Below, one piece after another: positions 1-12,962 of a DNA stretch of 64,000 nt. The stretch lies in NCBI GenBank assembly GCA_025093555.1, contig JAIWNF010000014.1, positions 186,001 through 250,000 on the forward strand, given 5' to 3'. Position 1 is the first letter of the stretch. Each line of letters starts with the position of its first letter. The DNA comes from Circinella umbellata (taxonomy: Eukaryota; Mucoromycota; Mucoromycetes; Mucorales; Lichtheimiaceae). A program made the translations under genes and the position numbers. The notes below the pieces were generated by a model. The model saw only the letters and a list, made by a program, of their open reading frames with translations. It made no database searches and was not told where the DNA came from.

Positions 1-2471
1 TCTCTTCAGTCTTAATCGAGATGCGCACCACGAGTTTTCAATAAAAATACAAAAAAAAAACAACAAAACAAATAGGAACTGTTCCACAAAACGCTTTCAT
101 ATTTACAGTTTTTATTCCCATCCTATCGTTCTCTTTATATAATGTCTCATTAATACATGTTATAATGGCAACAAGACAAGAACAATAAGGTTAATTAGTA
201 AAGAAAAGAACGGACCATTTTTTTTTCTTATCTTTTTCTTTTTTATCATGCATAAATAACTATTTGTTAATATTTATTAAAAGTAAAGGAGGTAATTATA
301 TCGTGAAGATTACAATAGTAACAATATGCGGCTAGCGGCGACCGTTGTTTCAAGCATACCGTTCAAGGAGACAGGAAAAAAGATGTTTTTTGGAATGGCA
401 ATCAATTTGACTCGCTGAGTTATTAATTATGAATTTTTAAAGGTCGAGAATAATCATCAAACGGGGGGACGGGGCATGGATCTACAATTTTTTGATTTCA
501 TCAGATCAGCTTAACTTGGTTGTAATTAATATTGTGGAGTATAGAATTAGTTCTTTAATATATTTTAGTTAATATATTTTTGAAAAGTGAATCGCATATA
601 AAAGAGCTTCAACTTAACAGTATACACGGGCATGTTCAATGGAAACGAATGGCGGCTTATAATCATCGGTATTTTATAATCGCTTATTATTGGTTAAGTC
701 TGAAAATATCAAAACATAAAAGACATAACAACTATTTTAAGCATCTTGAGCAAATTGATGATGAATTCATTTATACTTTAAAATCCTTTGAATTAAAATT
801 TATAATGTACAGAAAATTCTTTTTACTAACTTTTAATAACTATGTGATTTTAATATAATAGATTATGCTTAATTATGTATATCAATCCCATACTGAAAAT
901 TAAAGCATTAGACAGAAATAAATACAAACACGGATACTGTATAATTTCTATACCATGCGAATTATCATACGATTTTCTAGCTTAATTTTTTTATGCAGGG
1001 AGGAATATTGGGTAATTGATAAAAAAAAATAGAATTAGACTCTCTCATGAAACGTGATTAAAAATTCTTTACTGTCAAAGATAGTAAAGTTATAAGCAAA
1101 GAGCTATATATAGGCCTTTGTAATTTGAAAAAGTGATGGTCCGACAAAACACATGATGCAAATTTTTAAAGGTAACAGGTGTTCTATCAGTGAAATGAAA
1201 AATTAATAGCAATCGCCCATAAACTATTAGTAACAAGTATATATGAATAAATAAAATATGAATTATCTCATCATTACACCTTACAAATAAACATTATGAC
1301 TATAAATATCGTTACAGAGTTTGTATGTCGTTGTAATGAATTGTAGCTAATATCGTTCACACTCTTTCCCCATTCATTGATAACATTATCGTTGGTGTGT
1401 ATAGTAAATAGACTAAAGAAACAAAAGGAAAGAAAGAAAAAAGGAAGAAAAAAGAGCCGAAAAGTCTGGCAACGTTGTTACTTCTTAAAAATAGAAAGAA
1501 AAGGACATATCTGTGTGCTACATTTTTGAGCTGGGTAACATAATCTTATTTTGTGTGAGTGCAGAACTATTTATAAGCTTTCTATACACTCTGTACATAA
1601 AAAAAATGCTAAGCTTTTTAATTACTTGACACTCCGTTCTACCAAAAACTAAAGCAGGTATAAAGGAGAAGAGATGATCCTTCATTTATAATATGTACTT
1701 TTTATGAGTGGCATACTTTATTAATAGTGCAAACTGTCCCCTCGAAACCGATCGACAGACACCCTCTTTTTTTTTCTCTCTCTGCATCACACGTGTCGAA
1801 CATTACCGATACCTTTTTATTTTATATAAATGCCTGGTAAAGGACAGTGTAGCACAGTTTATTCTTTTTATCACAATATATATACATATATATATATATA
1901 AACCGGCGATTCGTCTTAATGTTTAAGACGGTGCAACAATAATAATAACAATCGAATTTGAAAAGCTTCTTATTTTTTTTTCGTCGTACAAAAAAAGAAA
2001 TATCAAATAGAATAGTATCGGGTTAAAAAGGGAAAACAACTTTGTTTTCTACCCTTTCACTTTCTTTCAATTGAAACGGTTTACTGTATTGCCTACTAAG
2101 TATGATACTAATAAACATTTATTCATTATTGTTTACTGTAATCAAGTATAGGAAATGGATCAACATCCGAGATAGAAACCGAAAAAGGGGGAAAGTGTTT
2201 TACTCTTGGCAACGATCTTCTCATAAATATAATAAAACCCCGCGGCAGGAAGATGTCATGACCGAAAAAACTTGATCATTTCATATGATGGAAAAAAAAT
2301 TGGATGCATTAATAATTTATATGTAATTATGATTAATAGTATGTTATAAAAATTTATAATTTATTTATTTTATTGGGACCTCCTTTTTATTTGTCATCAC
2401 TTTGCGGGTCAACTTGTAATCTTCTTTTTTTTTTTCTTTGCCCAAGCGAAAAGCAGGATTGAACAGACATA
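1..2471. other. AT-rich intergenic DNA, no gene supported
   Basis: No frame here is long enough or protein-like enough to call a gene on either strand. The open frames seen are short and AT-driven, and one of them starts at TTG. The stretch has many A/T homopolymer runs and a short TA run near 1875-1900. No tRNA or rRNA was recognised. Confidence 0.6.
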
Positions 2472-2496
2472 TGGTGTATTTCACTTATAACCGCCA
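2472..2496 (+). repeat. Left terminal inverted repeat
   Basis: This 25-base arm pairs perfectly with the right arm at 3374-3398 and is preceded directly by TA. Confidence 0.65.
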
Positions 2497-3373
2497 GGAT
2501 TTTACCCTAACTTTAGAGAGCTTCAGAGACATACGAACTAAAGATTTTGACCTTTTAATCGATAACATATATTTTTATGTATATTTAAAACATTTATTAT
2601 GGATTAGCTTCCCACAAAAAAAAAAGTTGTGATGAAGCTGAAGGTTGTCAAAGTTGATCTGTGAAGCTCAAATTTAGCAGAGAGAGGAGAAAATTGAAAC
2701 AATTGATTAAAGTATCTCCGTCATGTTATGATACACAAACATTTCTACGTAAGTAGAGACATACCAATGTGCAACTACAAGTACTGTGTGGGTTAGTATA
2801 TCTATCTAGCAAAGGTGAAATGATTAATTAGGGCATATATACCTAATATACTGAAAATGTAAAAAGAGGCATTATAATTGTAACAGCAGATAGCATTATA
2901 TCTGGTATTTAAAAGTGTACATAAAAATTCATGCAGTTATAGAAAGAAATGGATAAAATGAAGTGACATGCAGATACAAAGATAGTAATGATTGTTGTGT
3001 ATGTATATAAAACATATACTACATACTAGCCTTATAGCCTGATCTTGGGAAACAGAAAATGTCTCTTTGTAAAACTGCAGAAGGTGCAAGTCATATCTTT
3101 AAACTCTCTCAAAAGTACTACTGCAAATGCAACTGGATTAAAAGATACTAATGGAGCAGCAAAACGAACAGTACAAGTTGACAGTGCTTATTCATTTCAA
3201 GCTTTCAGACAATACTTGGCTGGTTTTTTCTTAGACTTTCCCCTGTCAGTTAAATCCAACTGTACTTCAATTTTTTTTTATAGAGCATTTGTAGTTTTTT
3301 GAAATGCATGCATTGCAATCAATAATATCTACTATATATTGTAGCTGTGTTCTAAATGACAATTTCTCAATTT

Positions 3374-3398
3374 TGGCGGTTATAAGTGAAATACACCA
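3374..3398 (-). repeat. Right terminal inverted repeat
   Basis: Reverse complement of 2472-2496, followed directly by TA. Confidence 0.65.
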
Positions 3399-5075
3399 TA
3401 TCCGCGGCGGAAAAGAGCCCCTTTTAGGCTCATCTTTAGCCACACATCTGTTATGAAAGGAATGCGCTGTTGATCTGTATAAAAATTAGAGTTCCAATCG
3501 GAGGTCCTTTTTTATAATGGGGGTTTGTTACATAAAAAAAAAAGTTCTGCATCCTTGAATAAGCATAGTCGCCTACAAAAATGAAAATAGCTTATATTTC
3601 ATTGAGGTATTAAAGTTATATCACCTCTGAGGGAAAATGACAACTATGCCATGTCCAAGTAAAACAAGTAATAAGTTGACTCGTGTGATACAATTGGGCC
3701 ACGAGGATATGAATGTATACTTTACATATGAATATATCAAGAGTTAATGATAAAGTTATCGATATTCCTTCCAAAGAGCGATCAGAAAAACCTACTTCGT
3801 TAATAATTGGTATCTCAAGAAAAGAGTCAAATAAATTTGAGAGCGAACTGAAAACTCTTTCTGTAAAATGGAAGACAGTGAACAAAAATTAAAGCACTGA
3901 GTTTTTCTTATAACTTGAAAGAAATCAAGTACTTTTTATTGGATTTATGTTCTACATAACACCAAGGACCTGCCATGTAAAAAAAGTATGTTGTCATGTC
4001 TCTATTAGACAAGCTTGCTATTCTCAACATTGATACAATAAAATATATCACCACGGTTGTACGTAATTGCCTAAAAACGGGTTTAAAAGAACCCAGAACA
4101 TATGGACGGCGAGAAGCGCAAATTAAAAACCAAAAAGAAAGGGTAGTAACAGTCTTTTGGTTAAGTACAGTTATTTCAAATAAAATTATTAGAAGAACGT
4201 TCAAAATATTTCAAAATACATTATGTTGGGATATAAGTCAAAAATGAAGGTGAAAACATTTATATGTAGTTATGGAAGGGAAAAAAAGGACTGAGCCTGA
4301 TCTGAAAACCACGTTGTACTGCTATAGGTTCAAGATAGCTATAGAGAATTTCCCACACATGTACAATACAGTTTGTAAATATTTAATGTGTTTCACATCG
4401 TAACCACGACCTGTTTCCTTTGGGGCGTACGTAGCACGTGAAATGACGAAGAAACCTATAATAATACACCCAAAGTGAGTGTAAATTTATAAGTGATTAT
4501 ATAGCATTATATCTATTACATAACTCTTACATTTGGTGTTTACTGATGTAATACATTAAACATTATAAGAAATGCTGCCACGCAATGTTAAAACACGTGT
4601 TTGCTTGGAGAGAAGCTTTGTTAACTGAGCATATGGTTAATGATTTGTTTATCGCACTGCAATAGCTGGTTAGGGAAATCAGGTCCAACCGTTCGAGCAT
4701 GTCAGCAAAAGGGTCTCAAATTCAATAGAAATAGCAGCAAATATGAGTATGCATTATTGGAATTGTCGAGACCAATAAAGAAATTTACAATCAAACTAGT
4801 GGAACATACTTATATAAGTTACTCCATATTGTGTCTAGAACAGGAAAATACGTATTGTATATATCTATAGATCTACAAAATAATGCAAGTAATTCATTTA
4901 TTTGCATCTATTAATTGCATGATTTCGAAAAGCTGCCCTTCTTTATCAATGTTCGACAAAAGTCCAGAAAAAGAAGCCAGTCTTTTATTATGTGGATATG
5001 ATATATCAAAATTCTTTTTGCATTGTAATACATTGACACGTCCTTCTGCTGCAATTTTCTTTTTAATAGCTATTA

Positions 5076-5076
<1 letters not shown>

Positions 5077-5107
<31 letters not shown>
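5077..5107. repeat. (TA)n microsatellite
   Basis: An uninterrupted TA dinucleotide run of about 31 bases. Confidence 0.9.
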
Positions 5108-5109
<2 letters not shown>

Positions 5110-6756
5110 ATTGCTTTGCTTTCAAAATATACATGCACAGTACCAGCAAATGAAAAGAAAACAAAACATTCAAGTGATTATTATTGACTATTTGTTTCTC
5201 GACTTATGTACACCAAATCCGTTACAAATTCGGTACTTTATGCCCATACTCTCCATGTTCCTGAAGCGACGAATAACATGCGAAGAATATTGCTGGGGCT
5301 CGAAAATGTTTCTTTTTTATATTGAGGGAGAACCATTTATATTACCGCTATTGATATTATAGTTGATGCTTTTATAATCAATTATTTTCTATACTTGTAC
5401 GTACGAGCGATATTTCAATGGATTGACAATACTCAAGAGACGCTAATGGATCGTAGAGTTACGAAGGGATTACTTGATTAAAGCAAATGGATGATTTGTT
5501 AAACTTAATTATGAAATGTGGTAGAATGTTTGTCGAACAAAATGTTGTTCAACAAGTCCGAATTTGGATGAAGTCCAACTTGAATCAATTTTAAGTTGAA
5601 TCCTCTACGATTGTTCTGTTGTCTTCAATATGATACGCTTCTTGAAGATAACCTTGATTCGATTAGACTTTAAAACAATAGGCAATGAAGTCTTTAACGA
5701 GGAAAATAAATATATTAAACAACTAATTATTGCTTCCACAGAAGAGTTCTGACTGGGTTGCCTACCCAGAAAAATTGAGCGCAGCTTTAAAGGATGTAGC
5801 TAATGGAGATCTTGATTAACAAACATGATTACCGTTGCTGTAAGAACTTCTATCATTAGAACTGTTGAGTTTCTACTGTATAAGAACCGTGGTTTCTTTT
5901 CTATCGAAATAATTCTAAATTGAATTATAAGAGGGAGGGAGAAAAAAAAGAAATACGGCGAAGGAGAAGAAAAATAAAATGGATGAAACAAACCAAGAAG
6001 ATAAGAAAAACGTGGATGATGTAAGAATTGTTACATATGAATTGAATATGATTAACTTTCTATCAACCCCATCCTCGATTAGTAAGACGAACTTAGTAGT
6101 GTCATTTATGAAACCTGAATCACTTATCTATGACCACTCTTTTTTCAATATAACATATAAACAAAAGTTAATGTATAAATGGTAATTTCTTAATTTGCTA
6201 GCATACAGAATAGTTCTATAAAACTTTCGATTTGATCGTCTCTTGTTTAATCACTTGTTCGTACAATTTAATTATGATACTCTTTGAAGTTAGTTGGTAG
6301 TTAATTAAAAGATAATGATAATAATAATTATAACCTTACAATATACATATATATATTCGTCTCCTTTTTTTACTTTCAAAAGTTCGCATAAAAACATTAT
6401 GTTTTTTTCCTCATCGTTTACTACTTTTTTTTATTGTGGATGAAACTGTTCTTCTTTCAACTTTGATTAGTTTATCCCAGTATATGATAGAATACCGTAC
6501 ATTTGTTTCATAGTCATTGGGGAAAGGTCCTTTGAAAAAAAAAAAAAATTGGCCGTAATTGCCATTTTAAATTATTTTGGCCAATTAGGTTTTTTCGCAG
6601 CCTAAACCAGATTTTCACCTTCACATACTTTGTTTTTTGTTGCGTCATAAAATTGCCCCGGGGGTGGTTTGAATCTTTGGTATTATCCTAAAAAAATTGT
6701 TTTCCAGCAATTTTGAAAGGCCTTTGCCAGACCATTTTACCCCCACTCTAACAAAA

Positions 6757-6770
6757 ATATATATATAAAA
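6757..6770 (+). promoter_or_regulatory. TATA-like element of the Rieske gene
   Basis: An alternating AATATATATATAAA tract ends about 10 bases before the ATG at 6780. A CCAAT-type motif (GGCCAATTAGG) lies about 190 bases upstream, near 6580. The TATA-like tract is very close to the start codon, so it may be 5' leader rather than a true TATA box. Confidence 0.3.
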
Positions 6771-6779
6771 AACAGCGCC

Positions 6780-7933
6780 ATGGCCTCATTGTCGCGCACT
6801 TTTGCCTCTGCGGTCTCCAACCGCTCCTTCGTTAACGTTCCTGCATCAGCACCCGCATTGAAGAAGGTCTTGAGCGTTTCCACTGGTAGCGTTTCGAGCC
6901 ATGACGACGATCACCACGCCAAACCCGTCTTTGGTTCTTCTATTAAGCAACGATCCACTGGTGGTCTCGTTAACAGCTCTGCTGTCAATGGTAAAGGCTA
7001 AATATATTTTAATGGAATCGAAAAAAATAATAATTGGACGAAATAAGCAACAGCAATATAAACAACAAACGACTAAAAATAATCATAATTAAATAATATA
7101 GTTGGTCCCATTAACGATTTCCAATTGCGACGCAACCATACTACCGCCATTCCCGATTTCTCAAAGTACAAAAAGACCAACACCAGCGGTGAAGCTAGCC
7201 GTTCATTTGCTTATATGATGGTTGGTACAACTGGTTTGATCAGTGCTGCAGGTGCTCAAGCTACTGTCAGTGACTTTTTGGCCAACATGTCAGCTTCTGC
7301 TGATGTTTTGGCTTTGGCTAAGGCTGAAGTAGATATGGCCTCCATTCCCGAAGGCAAGAACGTCACAATCAAGTGGCGTGGTAAGCCCGTCTTTATTCGT
7401 CACCGTACTGCTGACGAAATTACCGAAGCTAACGGTGTCAGCGTAACTGAATTGCGTGATCCTCAATCTGATGCTGAACGTGTCAAGCGACCTGAATGGT
7501 TGGTCATGTTGGGTGTCTGTACCCATTTGTAAGTTTTTTTTCAATGATATGATTAACCAATAACAAAAAAAAAACCAAATAGGGTCGAATTTATGCATAT
7601 GAAGTAAATTGGATGAAGGGAAAAAATTGCTGATGTAGAAATGAATGGATTTAACTTATATATCCATATTTTTATAGGGGTTGTGTACCAATTGGTGAAG
7701 CTGGTGATTATGGCGGTTGGTACTGCCCATGCCACGGTTCTCATTATGATATCTCAGGCCGTATTCGTAAGGGTCCTGCTCCTCTTAACCTTGAAATTCC
7801 TGGTAAGTGTTTTTATATAATATTTGTGAAAAGATAAATGAATATCACAGTAATATACAGGAATATTATTAACTTTGGTTTGTGTGTTTATATAGAATAC
7901 TCTTTCACGGAAGACAAGCTCATCATTGGTTAG
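6780..7933 (+). CDS. RIP1: Rieske iron-sulfur subunit of the cytochrome bc1 complex (complex III), mitochondrial
   Basis: Catalytic 2Fe-2S subunit that passes electrons from ubiquinol to cytochrome c1 in the inner mitochondrial membrane. Four exons: 6780-6990, 7102-7528, 7678-7802 and 7896-7933, with consistent phases and total 801 nt (266 aa, normal for the family). The N-terminus is Ser/Arg-rich without acids at first, like a mitochondrial presequence. One membrane anchor follows (around residues 80-105, [19 protein letters not shown]). Box I CTHLGC spans the exon 2/3 junction (C210, H212, C215) and box II CPCHGS gives C229, C231 and H232. All four cluster ligands and both disulfide cysteines are present. 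The last exon holds only about 12 codons. Introns begin GTAAAG or GTAAGT and end TAG. Confidence 0.97.
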
Positions 7934-8783
7934 ACTTACAAATTGTAAATTATCTGCGTATCCGTATCATCCTATTAATAAACATCATGCCCTTAAAAAA
8001 CGAAAAGCAAATAGTGTTATTTTTATGATCAAATTAAAAATGATCTATCGCGTGAAAAGATTTCTTGTCTTGTCTATGCGACAATAAAAAATTTTGATCA
8101 AAAATGTAATAGATTTAAATAATGAGTTTCTTATTGTTGAAAGCAATGCAGAAAACAAATGTCTGAGAATGGGACCTGATGAATTTTCAGGATGACAATG
8201 ATCGGTTGCCATGTGTTACTTTGTAATTTGCTGTTGCTATGCTACTATGTGCATTATCTTCTATGTTAGTCAATATTACTTTTTTTGTTTTTGTGATTAA
8301 TGTGAGAAACAAAGGGAGAGGTGCATGGACCATAAATTTATTTCTTTCCCTCTTTCTTTTTGTTATGCATCAATTGTTTATGTGTATATGAGCTGCGAAA
8401 TGTATTAAAAAGAAAATTCAAGCTTTCGGTCCGGACCACATATAGAAGCATCCCACACAACAACGCTCCGCTCGCCTTAACCTTGCCTGATTTGGTCTTT
8501 GGCACATGTTGAAAGCAAAACATAATAATGAAATGAATAAAACCAAATTGTTAGTTGATTATATTGTTTTGTGTGATACTTATGAGGTATTTGTTACACC
8601 CTTTCTTCTCCTTCTTTTCCTTACTCAACTGCTCCTTCCCTTTCATTTTAGAAAATAACTTTTTTTTTATTTACCCAATTCAATCCCTTAGTTGCAATAT
8701 TATTTTTTTTCGGAAAGGGGAAAGAATTCTTTTTTGGATGCTATATTACTTTCTAGTCTAAAAAAGTAATACAAAAAAAAGTT
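7934..8783. other. Rieske 3' region and upstream region of the Ytp1-like gene
   Basis: AATAAA at 7977-7982 lies about 45 bases past the Rieske stop and may be its poly(A) signal. The minus frame at 8338-8523 is short and unrecognised. Nothing else is supported. Confidence 0.5.
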
Positions 8784-11306
8784 ATGGACGAACAAGTGCC
8801 TGGCGAATCTTTCTCCGTCAATGCGCCATTCCGTCAACCCATTGTCATCATACACTACTCACTCATGGCTCTTGCTTTTCTTGGCTCTTATCCTCTTGCT
8901 CTTATTTATGGCACGCGCCGACATCGCCGATATCACTTTTATACCCTCGCCGCTGGATTTGTTATTGCCATCGTCGGTTTCATTGTTGGCTGGTTTGCTC
9001 AAATGGTAACAACTCCTGCCAATGGCGAAACACTTACGTTAATTCGAGTTATACTTGGAATCCTCGGTTACACTTTACTCGCACTTATTCTCGGCCAAGT
9101 CGCTTTGGGCTTGTATCAATATCGTCAATCTCCTGAACAACTTCAACAACAAAAATGGTTATGGTTCGAACTAGATACTTCTTCATGGTTCGGACGGATA
9201 TTACCAGAAGAAAATATTCATTTGGCGATTGGATGGATTGTTTTGATCGTCGGTTATGCATATCTTGTTGTGGCAGCTATGGTATTTACTGAAAGTTGCT
9301 CATCATCATCTTCCACTTCTGGTGGTCAATGCTTAATGCCTATTGCTATTGGAAGTGGGTTTCTTGGTTATGGATCGCTGGTTCTATTACATTTACTAAA
9401 CTTATTTTCGTTACCACGATCATCAACACCCGAATATTATGAAGGTCTCATTTTAATATTATGGGGATTAGTATGCCTAATAGCATCAGGTAAGGGGCTA
9501 CAATGGACTGGTTTTATTGTTTTCTATACTCCATATTTGGTGGTTATTGTGAGTATTAAGGGAGAAATAATTAAATCTCATTATAATTATATACTTTGAT
9601 AAAAATAGACACACCAATTCTTGGATCAGGTTGGCAGGCTATCAACCTGGGATTATTATGGTGTGCAGGAGGTATATTTTCAGTAGCAATCAGCTTACAA
9701 ACATGGATGCCAGCGTTGCGTGAACGAAATATTGTTAATGCTTTAATAATTTGTTTGACAGGGAGAGGTATGTATAACTGTCAATTTAATTAAATGTTAT
9801 GTGTGGGGTAAAATGACTCGGGTATACATTTATACATATATGTATCGTTATAGAAGTGGGAACTATACATCTTGGATAATTTAATGTAACCAACTTATAA
9901 ACTAATTGTTTCTTTTGAACGATATGTAATCAGCGATAATTTCTGGTTTTACACAAAACGACCCTTTCGCCTCCCAAATTCATAGTGTACTCGGCCACAT
10001 GTTGATCATTGGTTCTGTAGCGAGAATATTACAAATTATGTTTAGAAAATCACCTGGTGATAACTTACCGCGCCTCATGGCACATGCATCGAACAGAAAT
10101 ATAATGGAAAACGATGACAACGATAATGAGGATCTTAGTGACGATGACGAGGAAACAGATCGAACAGACGCTTATCGTGCAACTCTTCAACAACTTACTG
10201 GACAGTCATCATCTAATGGATCATGTAAACATAAATGGATATTCGCATCTATTACGATTATTTGCGGTCTGCTCGCATCTTTTCTTGCCATGGCAGTAGG
10301 CATTTTGTTTATGGGAGCCAATGTACAATGGGTAGGTCATGTGCGGAATTACGTGAATGATCCAGCAACATATATCAATGCGACTATTGCAGTGACGTTT
10401 TTGTGGACAACATATGTTTTTATAATGTGCACTGTGTATCGCAATATTCGACCCATATCGATCGCGTACTACGAATATCTCGGCATGTCTGATATGGAGT
10501 CGGTCTCTACAGTTAATGATAGTAATAGTCCATCTACCCCACAACTTGGTGAAACGCATGAAATGGTCGCACAACGATATGAAGATCAACGGCAGTTGAA
10601 TCGCTCACGATCATTACCGGCGCGTCGTGGCGTGGAAGAACCCCCTTCAATGCGCCCTTCTCAATATCGTGCTAAACGTCGGTCCTTATTAATTCAATCA
10701 CCTCAGCAACAGCAACAGCAACAACAGCAACAACATCAGCATCAGCATCATTTCCATCATGACCCTGCCCACGTGAAAAAGCAACGTGCTCGATCTTCTT
10801 CCGGTTTTAGTGGTGTTGGAGGTGTATTACCTGATGATATTAGTGATAATGATGTCCGACGATCATGGATTTCAAATGCTTCAGCTACATCACCAGATAG
10901 CGCAACATCTTTTGCTTCCTCAGTTTCATCACCACCACCATTATCTGGGGAGCATCATATCCATAATCATCATCGACGCACGGTGATTTTTTCCGACGAA
11001 CCCGTCAGCATGATGGCGGGAGAGACGAGTAATAACAACAACAGTAATAATAGTAATAATAATAACAACGAAAGTAATAATAGTAATAATGATATATCTT
11101 CATCAAGTGACAAAGCAATCAATGTACGAAAAACAGAAAGTGGACGAAGGAAAGAACGAGTAAGTAGTAGTAAACGACGCCGTAAACAAGAAGAATTATC
11201 ACAAATAGATGATGGACAACTTTCTTCTTCATCATCATCCGATTCACATTCTGTTGCTAAATACTATAGTAGTGAGCGAAACAGTAGTGATAGCCATGTA
11301 TGTTAA
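8784..11306 (+). CDS. Ytp1-like polytopic membrane protein with long low-complexity tail
   Basis: Three exons: 8784-9489, 9609-9767 and 9934-11306 (2238 nt, 745 aa). The N-terminal half has about eight to ten hydrophobic helices. It begins with an HYSLMALAFLGSYPLALIYG helix and later has a GWQAINLGLLWCAGG segment and an HSVLGHMLIIGS segment. This layout matches the fungal Ytp1/DUF2427 family, whose function is unknown; a cytochrome b561-like fold has been suggested by the paired histidines, but that is inference. Intron 1 (donor GTAAGG at 9490) is open for about 105 nt, so the unspliced frame reads on to a stop at 9597-9599. Only the spliced version keeps the conserved helix in frame. The cytoplasmic tail (about residue 470 on) carries poly-Gln, His-rich, Asn/Ser-rich and basic KRRRK tracts, suggesting a regulatory, phosphorylated region. 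A further exon past 11306 (GTATGT at 11296) cannot be excluded. Confidence 0.8.
10700..10758 (+). repeat. CAG/CAA/CAT trinucleotide tract coding poly-Gln/His
   Basis: Inside the Ytp1-like gene, mixed CAA, CAG and CAT codons give about ten glutamines followed by alternating Gln and His. A second tract, AAT/AGT/AAC at about 11030-11090, codes for Asn/Ser runs. Confidence 0.85.
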
Positions 11307-11909
11307 AATGTATACACTCCCAAACATTCTTTATTTTCTTTTTATTTTACCTACTGTCATCAATAGTCTTAAAAATATACACAATAACTATATACCGCGT
11401 TTTTTTATTTACGTACTTCTCCTCCTACTTTATCTCTTGTACATTATTTTACCCATTTATAAAGCATATCATATGTGCACATACAATTTTTTTTATCATA
11501 TACTTTAATTATTTGCGCTGAACAGAAATATTTTTGCGTCAAGAGAATGAAGATTTTTATTTCCCAAGGAAACTATCTGCTAGTTGTAATCGTGCCTATG
11601 ATTTTTGTGGCAGTTTTACTATCAACTTTTACTTTATTGGTAGTTGGTTTGTTTCTTGCGTAATATCTTACTTGACATATAGTTTGTCACCTAAAAAACT
11701 TACATTGGGAAATGTGCTTAATACTGACAACAATTTTTTTTATGAAGGTGAAAAACGATGTCACCAAGCAGCGCTACGAATTAGGTATTAGGTGCCTTGG
11801 ACTGCTTTTTCTTTTTCAAAAAAATAGCGGACATATTTTTATATATTTGACAAGGCACACATACATAGTCTGATTTCTCTTCACATTTATAACATATTAC
11901 AAACTAAAC
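11307..11909. other. Intergenic, T-rich
   Basis: This is the 3' region of the Ytp1-like gene and the upstream region of the uS17m gene. Short hydrophobic frames here result from T-rich composition and were not called. Confidence 0.5.
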
Positions 11910-12302
11910 ATGAGGCAAAGTTTCTTGGGTATGGTGACTAGTACGTCCATGAGCAAGACTATTAAGGTCAGAGTCACAAGAAGCAAATTGCATCCTATTG
12001 TTCTCAAGGTATATATAATATATAAGCATTTCATTTTTTCTAAAAAAAAAAAAAAAAAAAAAAAAACTTTAAAATGTACTACTTGTCTGTTGAAAATAAA
12101 TAAATAAAATAAGTAAATATTAATTTTATATTGTCATTTAATTTTGTAGACAATCAAATCGCATAAAGATTATCTTGCTCATGACGAAAACCAATTGTGT
12201 GGATTAGGCGACGTTGTACGTATTGAAGCTTGTCGACCACTCAGCAAGAACAAGCACTTCACCGTATCTGAAATCGTTCGAAGTGCAAACGCCTCAAAAT
12301 AA
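11910..12302 (+). CDS. MRPS17: Mitochondrial small-subunit ribosomal protein uS17m
   Basis: Component of the mitochondrial 37S ribosomal subunit that binds small rRNA. Two exons: 11910-12008 and 12150-12302, joined in phase 0 (252 nt, 83 aa). The N-terminus reads MRQSFLGMVTSTSMSKTIKV, the typical S17 opening with the family TSxxMxKT(I/V)xV motif. The second exon has the conserved KSHKDYLAHDE block, then GDVVRIEACRPLSKNKHF, matching the OB-fold end of bacterial S17. The intron carries an uninterrupted A run of about 24 bases (12043-12066). The length fits the bacterial-type core with almost no extension, so any mitochondrial targeting signal must be inside the first 15 residues. Confidence 0.9.
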
Positions 12303-12962
12303 TTTAACACCAACAATATAACATACTACCACCAGCAATCTAAGAAACAACAACTACAATTACAGCTACAACTACACCAATCCTGCATTTAACACACCTA
12401 CACACACGAAACTTTTGTCTCGCTTGATCGCTAGATATAAATACGTAATAGAATGGAAGAGAATGAATGATATTATTTCTGTTTACACTATTATTTTCCA
12501 TGCTTACACACTTTTTTTTGTTCGAATCTCAAATAACCGAGATAGAATATGTATAATAAAAAAAAACAGAATTTTAAACAGCATATACATTGTTTAATGT
12601 ACGCTATATATAATTACCTGAATGTATGTGTACGATATTGTGGAATACCAATGACTGGTTATAAAAATGATGATTTGATAAAAGAAAAACTACTGTTTAG
12701 ATTATAAGGGTAAATGAGTAGTTGATTCAAAAGCTATTATGGGCATTTTTCTACTTCGTTACTGCCAGTTAAAAGAAAGTATCTTGGTTATCATGAGGGT
12801 ATATCTTGTTTGTTATTGAAAAATCCTATGTTTTCTGTGTTAATTTATAATTCTTCTGTAATCCGACAAAACAGATGAAATTTACTTCTGCCTCTTTCCT
12901 TATTTATTTATTTTGCTGGTAACCTTACACTCCACTCAATACAAAACTTAAAAATACACAAA
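12303..12962. other. Intergenic between uS17m and LYRM2 genes
   Basis: Contains AC-rich repeats just after the uS17m stop (12305-12410) and otherwise AT-rich DNA. No gene seen. Confidence 0.5.

Larger units (their letters stand above)
2472..3398. mobile_element. Probable TA-flanked terminal-inverted-repeat element (non-autonomous, mariner-like)
   Basis: The sequence at 2469-2496 is the exact reverse complement of 3374-3401, a perfect 28-base inverted repeat. Taking the TA at 2470-2471 and the TA at 3399-3400 as a target-site duplication leaves a 927-base element. Its termini begin TGGTGTATTTCACTTATAAC and end with the complement. TA duplication is the hallmark of Tc1/mariner/pogo-type elements; assigning the family is inference. 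The inside has no transposase frame. An open frame of about 85 codons at 3045-3302 is not recognisable, so the element would be non-autonomous, like a MITE. Confidence 0.6.
3399..6779. other. Intergenic DNA with scattered, degraded open frames
   Basis: No gene is supported. Between about 3640 and 5360 several frames of 50-98 codons occur on both strands in different phases (for example plus 3996-4247, plus 4640-4870, plus 5111-5362). None is recognised, and none joins to another through convincing splice sites. They may be decayed coding DNA. The last 500 bases, up to 6779, are the upstream region of the Rieske gene. Confidence 0.45.

Noticed and set aside
9490..9608. Read-through of intron 1 in the Ytp1-like gene, giving a 271-residue shorter protein
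   Set aside because: The donor GTAAGG and acceptor TAG keep phase 1 and restore the conserved GWQAINLGLLWCAGG helix; the read-through ends in a stop without completing the family. The alternative donor GTGAGT at about 9550 gives the wrong frame.
12520..12535. TTGTTCGAATCTC, similar to a tRNA B box
   Set aside because: No A box at the right distance, and the flanks do not pair as an acceptor stem or cloverleaf.
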